64,000 bases of DNA. Origin: Cavenderia fasciculata (Eukaryota > Evosea > Eumycetozoa > Acytosteliales > Cavenderiaceae). Numbering within the stretch: the first letter of the stretch is position 1; the number at the start of each line of letters is the position of its first letter. The notes under the pieces were generated by a model that saw only the letters and a program-made list of their open reading frames with translations, searched no databases and had not been told where the DNA came from. The stretch spans positions 124,001-188,000 of the forward strand of contig NW_004457690.1 in the NCBI RefSeq assembly GCF_000203815.1. Direction: 5' to 3'. Both the position numbers and the translations under genes were made by a program. Of the stretch, positions 37,119-46,825 are shown in pieces.

Positions 37119-37203
37119 TTCGAATTTCTCGGTTACCGGTTCGATTCCGATCAATGCTGAACATGTTAGGCATTGTAGCTCAATGGAAGAGCGAGAAACA
37201 TAT
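37119..37203 (+). tRNA. Candidate circularly permuted tRNA-Arg(UCG) gene (3' half before 5' half)
   Basis: The 3' half lies first: anticodon-loop end TTCGAA (37119-37124), 39-43 TTTCT (37125-37129), variable loop (37130-37134), T arm ACCGG-TTCGATT-CCGAT (37135-37151), acceptor CAATGCT (37152-37158) and discriminator G. Nine bases later (37160-37168) comes the 5' half: acceptor GGCATTG (37169-37175), TA, D arm GCTC-AATGGAA-GAGC (37178-37192), G26, 27-31 AGAAA (37194-37198). Across the halves the acceptor pairs 7/7 (one G-U) and the anticodon stem 5/5; the D stem is 4/4 and the T stem 4/5. Invariant T8, A14, G18, G19, T54, T55, C56, A58 and a Levitt pair A15-T48 are present. U33 survives only if the loop is read from the 3' half, giving UCG. 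A T-run at 37235-37240 could end pol III transcription. A degenerate tandem pair is the alternative. Confidence 0.6.
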
Positions 37204-37234
37204 AAAATAACACCTTCACTTGGTGCAACCTCTC

Positions 37235-37240
37235 TTTTTT
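37235..37240 (+). terminator. Possible RNA polymerase III terminator
   Basis: A run of six T 32 bases after the end of the tRNA 5' half. Pol III stops at such runs, so it could end the tRNA-like transcript. T-runs are common in this AT-rich genome, so this is suggestive only. Confidence 0.4.
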
Positions 37241-37341
37241 GAAAATTATTGCAATGAACATCATTCGAAGTAATTATCTTTGATTTATAAATCAAAATAT
37301 ATTATCCGATCATAAATTCTTTTGTATAGGAAAGATATTCC

Positions 37342-37420
37342 GATCGGTATGGAACTTCTTTTAGATCCCTGGTTGGAAAAAAAAAAAACAGCAAAATTAA
37401 TTTAAAAAAGACATATTATG
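37342..37420 (+). repeat. Direct repeat, copy 1 (~80 bp)
   Basis: Runs from GATCGG through ATGGAACTTCTT, AGATCCCTGGTTGG, an A-run, CAGCAAAATTAATTTAAAA and ends GACATATTATG. It matches copy 2 at 39625-39710 almost base for base, apart from a small insertion (AATATA) and A-run length. It lies ~150 bp before the broken ILEI-type gene. Confidence 0.85.
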
Positions 37421-37568
37421 TCGGCTGTGTGTTTAGTTTCGTTTTTTTCTATCACCATTATATTTTGTGATATCTCTATATAATTTACAACAGGTAATAT
37501 TCTCTTGTATAGATTGCTTAGAATAGAATAAATACTCATTTGTACTTTAAATAGATACTAATTGATTC

Positions 37569-39278
37569 ATGGCTATCAAGATCGTATCTAGGACCCCTTC
37601 TACTTCCTCTTTTACATTCGGTGGTCTAAAATGGGATAACCCAGGTGAAGGTTTCAACATATGGGTTTATCCTATATCTCCATATACAAAACTGTTTACC
37701 TTCTCACACTTCTCGTTCAATGATATCGATGGCTTGATCTCTACCGAGTTCAGCTCTTTGTAGAGCATTCTCTTCATTGGGATCATCAAAGATATCTATG
37801 GTTGGAACAACCAATCCAAACTATTGTTTGGATAGTTTATCTCCAGGGATGGCCAATGAAGCATTTGGAAACTCTGCCATCAATGAAGTTTGGGGTAGAG
37901 GGTGTAATGACATTCAATCGAAATATTTCAACAAACTGGATCAAGACTTCATTTAATTCAACAACTGGAACTCCAACCATTTTTTTAAACCATTTTTTGG
38001 CAAACAGTAGGCTTAGGGGTCTTGCCAATGGAATTAATGTTATGGTTTTCAAACTAAATGGGCTCGTGAGATATCCACCTTAAGGTGTATAGCTTTCCTA
38101 CTAACGATCTCTACTCCAATTCATCAGAATCTCTATCAAGATTCATCGATTCACTTGCCAACCATACTTTAATCATGGTGTTTGCTCAAGGATTCAATGC
38201 CAAGACAAATTTACATCAAAACGCCATCTCAAGTCTGAGAAAGGTTGGAAGCAAATTCATTTCTCAATACACTTCCAGTGTCTCAAACGATTGTTGGTAT
38301 ATGATCAAAAGAATAGGCTCTATAATTCACCATCAACATCTTCTTTTATCCATATCAATGACAGTGAAGATGGTGATGACAATACCTATCAAGTTGCAGA
38401 TGAAATCAATATCTCTATTATGTCATCAAACCAAAGTAATTTACCTGTTGGAATGGAGTCATTATTTTACATTTATGTTGGTGGTGTATCAATAGCTCTG
38501 GAAGGTCCATTGGTCAATGGTTTTGTGGTATGTGCTATCAGTGAAGTCGATGGACATTTACTTTATCAAAAACTATAATATTACTACCACTGATGGATCA
38601 CAAGACATGGTTAATGATATTGTTGACAAAATCTCAGTTGGATCTTTGGTTGTTGTGTGTTCAGTACTCAACTCTGCTGGACCAAACATCACAATGTCGT
38701 CAGATCTGATGACCTCTCTAGAAAGCATTGGATCAGAATTTGCATATGATATCACACCATCAAGCTCATATGCTTTGATTGGAAGAAAAGGAGCTGCCAA
38801 TTGGGACGGCAAACGAGCTGATATCCAACACTGGACCTGTCACTCTTTATTCCAACTTTCAAAAAAGTTCAAAGCCAATCAAACCATTCATCGAAATTGA
38901 TAACCTTTCAATCAATGTAAGTATCAATTGTTTTTTTTGTCATTCACTACAATGGGTGCAAGTGTTGGTGATGGAGGATCGCTATTTGATTGACCCTCCA
39001 TTGTTTGTCTAATATCTATCTATATTAACAATACACAACTGTATTCATTTATTTAATTAAAATCCAATACCTATTTTAGTGATAAGCGTCTTAACGAATC
39101 GGCCTGGCTCATGGAGTTTTGCTTTTCTGCTTCATCGTTCATCGATTGTTTTGTTCTTCCTTCTTTTGGAAAGGACCATGTTTGGTATGTTTTATATTCT
39201 GACGATTACAATTCCTATACCATCATGGTAAAGAATGATAAAGAGCCCTCGAACCCGCACAAATTGGAAATTAAATAA
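37569..39278 (+). pseudogene. Multi-ILEI (FAM3/PANDER-type) domain protein, frame-broken
   Basis: Starting at ATG 37569, the reading gives an ILEI-type unit (SFTFGGLKWDNPGEGFNIWV). Further on, in other frames, come GLANGINVMVFKLNG, SLSRFIDSLANHTLIMVFAQ, AISSLRKVGSKFISQ and YVGGVSIALEGPLVNGFVVC. Last come MVNDIVDKISVGSLVVVCSV, LMTSLESIGSEFAYDITPSS and SYALIGRKGAA. These are the G.N..V, ....LI......LV, L..LGS and SWALIG.KG signatures of the ILEI (interleukin-like EMT inducer) domain, so two or three domains are present. The frame must change about five times (near 37760, 38080, 38305, 38575 and 38830). A last piece (DKRLNESAWLMEFCFSASSF... ending EIK, stop at 39276) follows an apparent intron (38917-39079). 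This looks like a decaying gene. The role of the domain in amoebae is unknown. Confidence 0.6.
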
Positions 39279-39299
39279 TTTTGAGTAATAAATTATTTT

Positions 39300-39640
39300 T
39301 TTGTAGATATTAATTTCTTTTGTCAAGTGTGATTCCAATCACGACGACTGATTGTTCAGAATCCAATTGAGTTTGGTTAATGAGGAGTGTTTGAATTGAT
39401 GGTTAGGTTTTGTGTACACAAAACCATATGGTATATTTTGGTTGGTTAGAAAATGAAACGTTGGCTGTGATTTTGGTATCGTTTGAAAGTGTATGGTTAC
39501 TAGGAACTACCAATTCATAGACAGAATTTGTTAATGAGCTCTGATCTGATGTTATAAATATTTGGTACCCAACTACTCATCAACAACTCTTTTAGCATTT
39601 CATTATCCAAACTCATTGGTTTATGATCGGAATATGGAAC
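39300..39640 (-). pseudogene. Short minus-strand coding relic
   Basis: Read on the minus strand, 39560 to 39304 gives a compositionally protein-like frame (YQIFITSDQSSLTNSVYELV, PSNHTLSNDTKITANVSF, SNQPKYTIWFCVHKT), then one stop, then PSIQTLLINQTQLDSEQSVV and VIGITLDKRN with a stop. Upstream, in another frame, is MSLDNEMLKELLMSSW. It has at least one frameshift and one internal stop. The beta-rich Asn/Thr/Ser pattern suggests a fragment of an extracellular protein, but no family was recognised. Confidence 0.35.
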
Positions 39641-39710
39641 TTCTTCTAAATATAGATCCCTGGTTGGGAAAAAAAAAACAGCAAAATTAATTTAAAAAAG
39701 ACATAATATG
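39625..39710 (+). repeat. Direct repeat, copy 2 (~86 bp)
   Basis: Near-identical to 37342-37420. It ends 82 bp before the start codon of the Golgin A7/ERF4 gene, so this copy probably overlaps that gene's promoter. Confidence 0.85.
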
Positions 39711-39792
39711 AACCGAATGGGCATGACAAAGAGCATAGAGACAAAAGCTAACTCTTAAGAGAGAAAGAGAGAGATTTATATAAATCAATCAA

Positions 39793-40724
39793 ATGTCAGG
39801 ACAACCCCATTTACATACATCACCACCACCACCGCCAACTACTGCTAGTATGAATAGTAACAACTATATGACAGTGACAGTACAAAGAGATTACAAAGAG
39901 TATATAACTAGGTTTGAAAGAGAACTACCCAATGAATTGACGGGCAAGGTGACACAGGGTGAATTCAACTATACAATAGATAATATTAACAAGTTGTTGG
40001 CAAGAGCAGAAGACATTGATGCTCGTAGTGTCTATGAAGAATGTATAGGTTGTCTTACATTCTTTTCAATCTTTTTATGGTATAAGGATAAATATTCAAA
40101 AGTAAGATAACAACAAGTTATACAACATTAAAAGACTACTGGTCATTATGTCATACATATTAATCTATTATTATTATTATTTAGTGTGTACACAAGATTA
40201 CCAAATTCATACAAGAACAAAACAAGACTGTATATAATAACAAAGGCATATCATGGTTGAATCCAATGAGCAATGGATTTTTAAAGATTGAGATTCTGGT
40301 TCAAACATCATCTCCCTATCAATCAAATATCTCTCCACCATTCTCTAGCAGCGCAACTTCTATCAGTACATCTACCATTTCTCCCACCTCTACAAAATCA
40401 CTTACAAGTACAGGTAGTACTTGTCAATCAACTCCAAACAATAATAATATCCATGTAAATAATATAAATAATAATAATAATCAAAATCAAAATCAAAATC
40501 AAATCATTCCACCTATATCGGCGTCATCATTAAATAGAAATAATAATAATAATACCGAAGAATCATCAACTAATAATAATAATAACCAGGCATCTGGATC
40601 ATCATCACATGAAAAACAAACCGATACAATTATAAATATAACCAACCAAGAAGATAGTGATAGCGATAGTGACTCTGATCCAGACTTTTACCAATCATCT
40701 TTTCCAAGTAGTGGAAATAAATAA
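39793..40724 (+). CDS. Golgin A7/ERF4 family protein (palmitoyltransferase accessory subunit)
   Basis: Two exons (39793-40101 and 40185-40724) join in frame at YSK/CVHKITKF. The core domain reads VTVQRDYKEYITRFERELPN, LTGKVTQGEFNYTIDNINKL, ARSVYEECIGCLTFFSIFLW, then HKITKFIQEQNKTVYNNKGI, WLNPMSNGFLKIEILV. This matches the Golgin A7/GCP16/Erf4 family, including the C..C pair before the hydrophobic helix, which is S-acylated in relatives. These proteins bind and stabilise DHHC palmitoyltransferases such as DHHC9/Erf2, which acylate Ras at the Golgi or ER. The last ~120 residues are a Ser/Thr/Asn-rich tail ending in an acidic Ser-Asp run, unlike animal GCP16, which is much shorter. The partner enzyme is not in this window. 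Confidence 0.85.
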
Positions 40725-40889
40725 TAATCTGTCTAGACACTAATAATATAGAGAGAGAGATCCGAAAATTTTTTTGGCCTATATATATTTTTAGAACAAA
40801 CCAAAAATATACACATGTATGGAAATAATAATATATTTCCATATTAAATTAATGTTTTCCAATACCAATTGAAGTAGTAGTTTATTCGA

Positions 40890-41795
40890 CTATCTAAAGA
40901 AATACCAAAGAATGCCGATGAATATCAAGATTAAAATCATTCCGCTATATACAATAATTTTATCTTCCATTTGTCTTCTTCTAATCTTATTCATTACACT
41001 CCTTGAAATTCCCAATGTATTTGCAATATCATATATTTTTTTATGAACATTCTAAATAAAGATGGTTGGTTGGATTAGTACTAATCCAAGTTGATCCAAG
41101 AACAATCGATTTTTTCCTTCTTCTTCTTCTTCTTCATACCTTTAATTTTGAATTTTGACCAACTAAAGCAAAGATAATATTTGCACCTTGTTCAGTTAAT
41201 TCATCTACTACTTGGTTACTATCGCCCAATAATTGATTTTCTTTGATTAAATTGCCAAGAGTTGATCCTTGAGCATCCTTTCTTCGAGAGAATAATTTTG
41301 ATCTTTCCTCATCTTCCATTTGTTTCTTATATTTGTGTTGTAAAAATACATCCATTGATTTTCTTAATGATTTACATTCATCAACCATTTGTTTAACCTT
41401 ACTATAAATAGAGAATTAAAAAAAGGTTAGATCAAAAATAGAATGATTCGTTTGTTATATATTTACATTCTCCAAATGTCTCTTTTAGCAGCCGATTCTG
41501 ATGATACCATTCCATCCAATTGATCTGTTATTCTAGAGAGTTGATTGATATTTGTTGATAATTGTCCTTGTATAATGACCGATGTGTCTACACCAGTCTC
41601 CATTTTCTCCAAATCACTTTTGATTGTAAATAGTAATTTATTTGCATTCTTGTATAGTTCATCAATTGATGTTGATGATGATGATGATGATGATGAAGAA
41701 GAGGATGAGGGTATTGATGATGCACCTCCATATCCTCCTCCCCCATACATTGTTGTATTGGTTTGTTGTTGTTGATTATTATAAGGATGATACAT
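40890..41795 (-). CDS. gosr2: Golgi Qb-SNARE GOSR2/membrin (Bos1)
   Basis: Three exons on the minus strand give about 230 residues, near the family's 212. After a Gln/Gly/Ser-rich N-terminus (MYHPYNNQQQQ...) come three helices (IDELYKNANKLLFTIKSDLE; INQLSRITDQLDGMVSS; KSLRKSMDVFLQHKYKKQME). The SNARE motif runs SNQVVDELTEQGANIIFALV, GQNSKLKNVHKKIYDIANTL, GISRSVMNKIRRRQMEDKI, with Gln in GQNSKLK as the zero-layer residue. It ends in a single membrane anchor (IIVYSGMILILIFIGILWYF) and FR. Membrin pairs with syntaxin-5, Bet1 and Sec22 in ER-to-Golgi fusion. A stretch of about a dozen Ser near the N-terminus is a species-specific insert. Identification is strong from the motif and anchor. Confidence 0.9.
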
Positions 41796-42346
41796 ATATG
41801 ATAATGATTATATTGATAAAAGGACTCCTGTTGTTCAACTGTATATTAATATATCTCTAGAGATTATTCTTCTTATATTATATGTTTGATAAACAATAAA
41901 GTAAAACGAAACAAAGATTAATTTAATACTATCACTTCAAAGTTTCACAATTTTTTTTTGAATAATTTTCCACATTTGGATGACTCATTAATTACTATTA
42001 TTATTATTATTATACCAAATAGATTAATTTATTTATTTAAAATTCATATATTATTATTATTATTATTAAACATTTATATACACTCATTTGTTTTAATTTT
42101 AAAGGGAAAAAAAAAAAAAAAAGTATTATTAAAAATAAAGAAGATTTGACTAACTAGTTTGTGTTTTTGATTTTAAAAAAAAAGGGGGTGCATCTATTTG
42201 ATACACATGACGAATAAGAAATGGTAGGTTTTATAGATGAGTGGATAATGATTATGTTGGCAAGTGAGTGAGTACAATTTCAATCATTGCGCGATTAAAA
42301 TTGGTTGAATTATTCTTTTGTTGATTTTGTTGGTTTGTTGGTTTGT
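41796..42346. other. Intergenic, AT-rich
   Basis: Upstream of GOSR2 and downstream of the RGG-like gene. TTA/ATT repeats (41995-42075) and A-runs dominate. No conserved frame. Confidence 0.6.
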
Positions 42347-43564
42347 TTACTCTCTGGCAGGTGATCTTTCTCTTTCTTCTTTTGGTGGTTGTTGGGTGTT
42401 ATCGCCACCACGTGGACCTTGGTAGTTGTCTCTGTCACCACCTCTTGAGTAGTTGCCACGGTCACCACCATAGTTGCCACGCTCTCTGTTGTCGTAACCA
42501 CGACCTCCACCTTGTCTGTTGTCGTCAAAGTCACGTCTTGGACCACTCGATGACTTCTTGTTAAAGACGTTGGTCTCTACTGGTGGACCGCTTCTCCAGC
42601 TGTCGAGTTGATCGACCTTGCTTTGTTGTGGGGGTCTGTCCTCGTATTGTGGTCTGTATCCACCTCTGTCACCTCCGTATCCACGGTCTCTGTTGTCACG
42701 GTCGTAACCACCACCACCGCCACCATATCCACGGTCTCTGTTGTCACGGTCATAACCGCCACCACCACCGCCGCCATATCCACGGTCTCTGTTGTCACGG
42801 TCATAACCGCCACCACCACCGCCATAACCACGGTCTCTGTTGTCACGGTCACCACCACCAAAGCTGCTGCCACCTCCACTGTTGTATCCACGGTCACGAT
42901 CGCCACCATAGTTTCTTCTGTTGCTGCCGAATGGGTTGACACCATCCTTGAAACGAGAGTCGTATTGTTGTTCACCTCCACCACGTCTGTCGTTGTAACG
43001 GTCGCCACCACCACCACGTCTGTCTTCATAACGATCGCCTCCACCACGTCTGTCATCGTATCTGTCTTCTCCTCCACGTGGAGCTTGTTCTTGGTCACGT
43101 TCCTCGCTACCTCTTGAAGAGTCATCACCACCTTCTCTCTTTTCTTCATCACCACGGTTCTCAGAGTCACCACGTGGCTTGGCACCGCCGAATGGATCGG
43201 AACCACCCTCACGTCTGGTTGGTTGTGGGGTACGCTCCTTCTTTGGCTTGGAGACAGAGAGACCACCCAAAGCTGGGAAGTCGTCTTCAGTGGGTGGCTT
43301 CTTGTTGGCACCACCCGATGAAGAAGAGGAAAAGGTCGACGATGATGGACCGTCACGCTCGAAACGGTTCTCACCGTACCCACGTGGACCATTGTCTCTG
43401 TCGCTTCCGTATGGACGACGGTAGCCACCACCTCCACCATTTGGTGAAAAGGTGTTGCCGCCTTGTTGTTGTTGTTGCTCGTCCTCATAGGTGCTACGTG
43501 GAGCGCTTGGTAAGGTACTCTCCTTACCAGATCCAAAAGTCATTGTAATCTTTTGTTTTGACAT
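42347..43564 (-). CDS. Gly/Arg/Asp-rich RNA-binding-type disordered protein
   Basis: A single exon encodes 405 residues. The N-terminus (MSKQKITMTFGSGKESTLPS) leads to an RG-rich stretch and then a short conserved-looking motif, TEDDFPALGGLSVSKPKKE; DFPALG-type motifs occur in RNA-binding and translation-linked proteins such as the SERBP1/HABP4 and eIF4B groups. The middle and C-terminus are arrays of RGG-like units (DRYEDRRGGG, RDNRDRGYGGGGGGYD repeated four times at 42680-42860, GGDRGNYSRGGDRDNYQG). Such arrays bind RNA and drive condensate formation and are usual arginine-methylation targets. No RRM domain was found. The third codon position is GC-rich compared with neighbours, as in highly expressed genes. 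Exact family is uncertain. Confidence 0.85.
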   Translation of the reverse strand: MSKQKITMTFGSGKESTLPSAPRSTYEDEQQQQQGGNTFSPNGGGGGYRRPYGSDRDNGPRGYGENRFERDGPSSSTFSSSSSGGANKKPPTEDDFPALGGLSVSKPKKERTPQPTRREGGSDPFGGAKPRGDSENRGDEEKREGGDDSSRGSEERDQEQAPRGGEDRYDDRRGGGDRYEDRRGGGGDRYNDRRGGGEQQYDSRFKDGVNPFGSNRRNYGGDRDRGYNSGGGSSFGGGDRDNRDRGYGGGGGGYDRDNRDRGYGGGGGGGYDRDNRDRGYGGGGGGYDRDNRDRGYGGDRGGYRPQYEDRPPQQSKVDQLDSWRSGPPVETNVFNKKSSSGPRRDFDDNRQGGGRGYDNRERGNYGGDRGNYSRGGDRDNYQGPRGGDNTQQPPKEERERSPARE

Positions 43565-44808
43565 CTAAATTAAAAGTAAGGAAGCAAGTAAGGAAGTAGA
43601 AGAATAAGAAGAAAGAGTATTTTAAAAAAAAAAGAAGAAAGAGTAAATAATATGAATATCAAATGGGTATAATAATAATAATAATATGAAAAGAAGAAAG
43701 AGTGAGAGAAAAACAAAATGATGAAAGAATAACGATCCATCTATCATCATCATCATCATCTCCTCTTTTTCCACTCTTCTATCATGATTTCACTAAATGT
43801 AGACTTTGATCTGTGCTGTTGTAATAATGTAATACCTTTCTATTAATGTTGATTAATCAATAATAAAATTTCAATAGAAAGAAAACTTGAAGATATAGAA
43901 GAGGATGTTCCTCCTCTCAACAAAAAAAAAAATTTGAAAAAAAAAAAAAAAAAAAAAAAAAAGATGGAAGTTCTCATCCTCTCGTCACCTTCTGCCATCG
44001 TGTCCTCCCTCTCCTCAGCCTCAGTTCATTCCACCTCCACCTGACCATCTTTTAAGATGTTTACGTCCTTTGGAATCCATGCTTGAGAAAACATGGTGGA
44101 TTGATTGATGATGAGGATGTTGATGGAATAAACTATCTTTTTTTTTTTTTAAACTTGAGACCCTATATATGTCATGTGATTTGTTTGTGTTGAAGGATAA
44201 CAACATTCATTGATTCATTCATTCTATGATAAATACCCAGTGTGAGACATGTTAACATACATATGTATGACCTCCTGCTCTGCTGTCTACTGAACATCCA
44301 AAAAGGGGATCTTTTGTAATAACGACCAAACCTCAAACCTTTGGACGTTTTTTTATTTATTCATTTTTTTTTTAAAAACTTGGCTTCTTGTTGTCCATCC
44401 AAAAGTTTTTACAGAGGAGAAGGTGAATCTCACAGAAACGTCGCTCTTCTTCCCACCACTCACTCACTTACTCCCTATACTCCATCTCCTTTAAAGATAG
44501 ATAGATATATATAATTATAATATATATATATATCTCCAAGTCGACACATTTTTCACCAGTTGGTAGCAACTCTCTCTCTGTATACAACACAGACAAACAA
44601 ACAAACAGACATCATCATCATTCAATTAGATAGTTTGTTTTGATTATAGATTGTTGTTTAGCTACCACCTATATATATACTATACTATATACACATACAG
44701 TAACAACACCCCTAAAAGAGCATATAACATATTCTACTACGAGTTGCTCCATTCCATCTACATTCACCAACACACAACAACAATCTACTTACTTGTTTGA
44801 TAAAAAGA
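43565..44808. other. Divergent promoter region between the RGG-like gene and shkA
   Basis: Contains a long poly-A run (about 25 bases near 43936-43962), TCA repeats at 43743-43760 and CT-rich blocks at 43970-44050 and 44440-44490. An A/C-rich leader precedes shkA. The small minus frame at 44021-44206 is not conserved-looking. Confidence 0.55.
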
Positions 44809-46825
44809 ATGAGCAGTAACACAAAGAGAAGAAAAGACGAACAACAACCATACTACTCCTCTCAACAACAACAACCACAAATGCAAAATCCATCATATAT
44901 GCAGACAGCAGATAACATGTTGGGACCACCAGAAATAGGTCCCGACGAAATCATCACAGAGTCGATCCTTGGTGACGGTAGTTTTGGTACTGTCTACAAA
45001 GGAAGATGTAGACAAAAAGATGTAGCTGGTGGGTATAGAAATAAGAATGAAAGAAAGAGGTAGATATAGATATAGATAACTAACTCTCTTTACGCATATC
45101 TTTCGAAATAATTAGTCAAGGTTATGTTAAAACAAGTAGATGAAAAGACTTTGAAAGATTTCCGTAAGGAAGTTGCTATCATGAGCAAGATCTTCCATCC
45201 AAATATTGTACTTTTCTTGGGGTATGTATATATATTATATCATCAACAATTAGGTATTAGAATCTAACAAACTATATAACTTTCAATATATGTGATCACA
45301 TATCCTTTATCTATTCTCTCAATCAAGTGCCTGTACTTCTGTTCCAGGTAAACTTATGATTTGTACTGAATTGATGAGAGGTAATCTCGAAACATTATTG
45401 ATGGATCATAACATTAAGCTTCCACTCATTACTCGTATGAGAATGTCCAAGGATGCTGCTTTGGGTGTATTATGGTTACATAGTTCAAATCCAGTTTTCA
45501 TTCATAGAGATTTAAAGGTTAGTTATATATAAATATAAAAAAGAACAAGATGATAAAGAAGAGAGAAGAAGAAGAGAAGGAATAGAAAAGAAGAAGAAAG
45601 AATATCAAGAAACTAATTTCAAATTATATATACTATTATTAGACAAGTAATCTTTTAGTTGATTCAAATCTAACATTAAAGGTTTGTGATTTTGGTTTAT
45701 CACAAATTAAACAAAGAGGTGAAAATTTGAAAGATGGTCAAGATGGTGCTAAAGGTGTAAGTAACAACAACAAACCAAACCAAACCAAACCAAACAAAAC
45801 AAAACACAAATAACTAATAATATTTGATTCCTATTTGTTTTTTTTTTATTTTTTAGACACCATTATGGATGGCACCAGAAGTACTTCAAGGTAAACTTTT
45901 CAATGAAAAGGCAGATGTTTATAGTTTTGGATTGGTATTGTGGCAAATTTATACAAGAAAGGAGTTGTTCCCAGAGTTTGATAACTTTTACAAGTTTGTA
46001 ACGGCAATCTGCGAAAAGCAGGTACGTCCACCCATCCCCGACGACTGTCCCGCAGCACTCAAAGAGTTGATCAAGAACTGTTGGGACCCAGCCCCAGAGG
46101 TGCGTCCAGGCTTCTCAGAGATTGTGTCGTCGCTAGAGTCGATCATCATCGACTGCAGCATTCCCGATGAATACGGAGCCATCATGTGGAAGAACCACTT
46201 TAAGCACATTGACGATGCTCCATGGAAAGACTTTGTCAATGTATTTGCCAACTTTGTCGGACTCACCAACCAAAACACCTCCACCATGTACGATTTACTC
46301 TGTTTCTCACCCAACCTCGTTGGCTCTACCATCGAACTCAACTTTAAGTGCCTCAAGGCCATCATTGTCTCGCCACCAAAGGGTGTCGGACCGCAAGAGG
46401 AAGAGGTTGTCTCGATGGAGCAGTTTGGAAAGGTCTTGGCTTGGTTTGGCAATCTCCGTGACGACGGCTCGCAAATCCTCGACAAGATTCGCAACTTGAT
46501 GGAGTGTGCCTGGTTCCACGGTGACATTTCCACCAGTGAGTCGGAAAATCGTTTGCACAAGAAGCCAGAAGGTACCTTTTTGGTGCGTTTCTCGACCAGT
46601 GAGCCAGGTGCCTACACCATCTCAAAGGTCTCCAAGAATGGTGTCATCTCGCATCAACGTATCCATCGTCCAGGTGGTAAATTCCAAGTCAACAACAGCA
46701 AATACCTCTCTGTCAAGGATTTGATCGCCGGCGAGGCTCAAGCTCTTGGTATCTCTACCCCTTGTTTAGGTTCTCGTTTCCTTTCTTTAATTTATAAATC
46801 TCAAATTTCTGGTTATATTAATTAA
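44809..46825 (+). CDS. shkA: SH2-domain protein kinase ShkA (dual-specificity type)
   Basis: The ATG at 44809 (MSSNTKRRKDEQQPYYSS) is the true start. Five exons give ~530 residues, like D. discoideum SHK1. The kinase domain shows a Gly loop (GDGSFGTVYKG), AVKVMLKQ with the ATP-binding Lys across an intron, HPNIVLFLG, catalytic HRDLKTSNLL, DFGLSQ, TPLWMAPEVL and DVYSFGLVLW. After a linker (YDLLCFSPNLVGSTIELNFK) comes a C-terminal SH2 domain: WFHGDISTSESENRL, then GTFLVRFSTSEPGAYTIS with the phosphotyrosine-binding Arg in LVRFS. It ends KSQISGYIN. SHK kinases act in phosphotyrosine signalling during chemotaxis. At the end of exon 2 the run GGGGTATGT (45219-45227) appears to carry one G too many for the expected frame into ACTSVPGK. 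Confidence 0.95.

Larger units (their letters stand above)
37204..37568. other. Intergenic between the tRNA-like locus and the ILEI-type gene
   Basis: Contains the tRNA trailer, an AT-rich palindromic patch (TTTGATTTATAAATCAAA, 37278-37295) and the first copy of the ~80 bp direct repeat. No gene was seen; the end is likely the promoter of the broken ILEI-type gene. Confidence 0.5.

Noticed and set aside
37081-37159. A normal (non-permuted) tRNA using the upstream sequence as 5' half
   Set aside because: The upstream bases give at most 5 of 7 acceptor pairs, no proper D arm and no match to 39-43, whereas the downstream half pairs 7/7 and 5/5.
43936-43962. Poly-A run as evidence of a retroposed gene
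   Set aside because: No processed gene or target duplication beside it; long A-runs are common in this genome.
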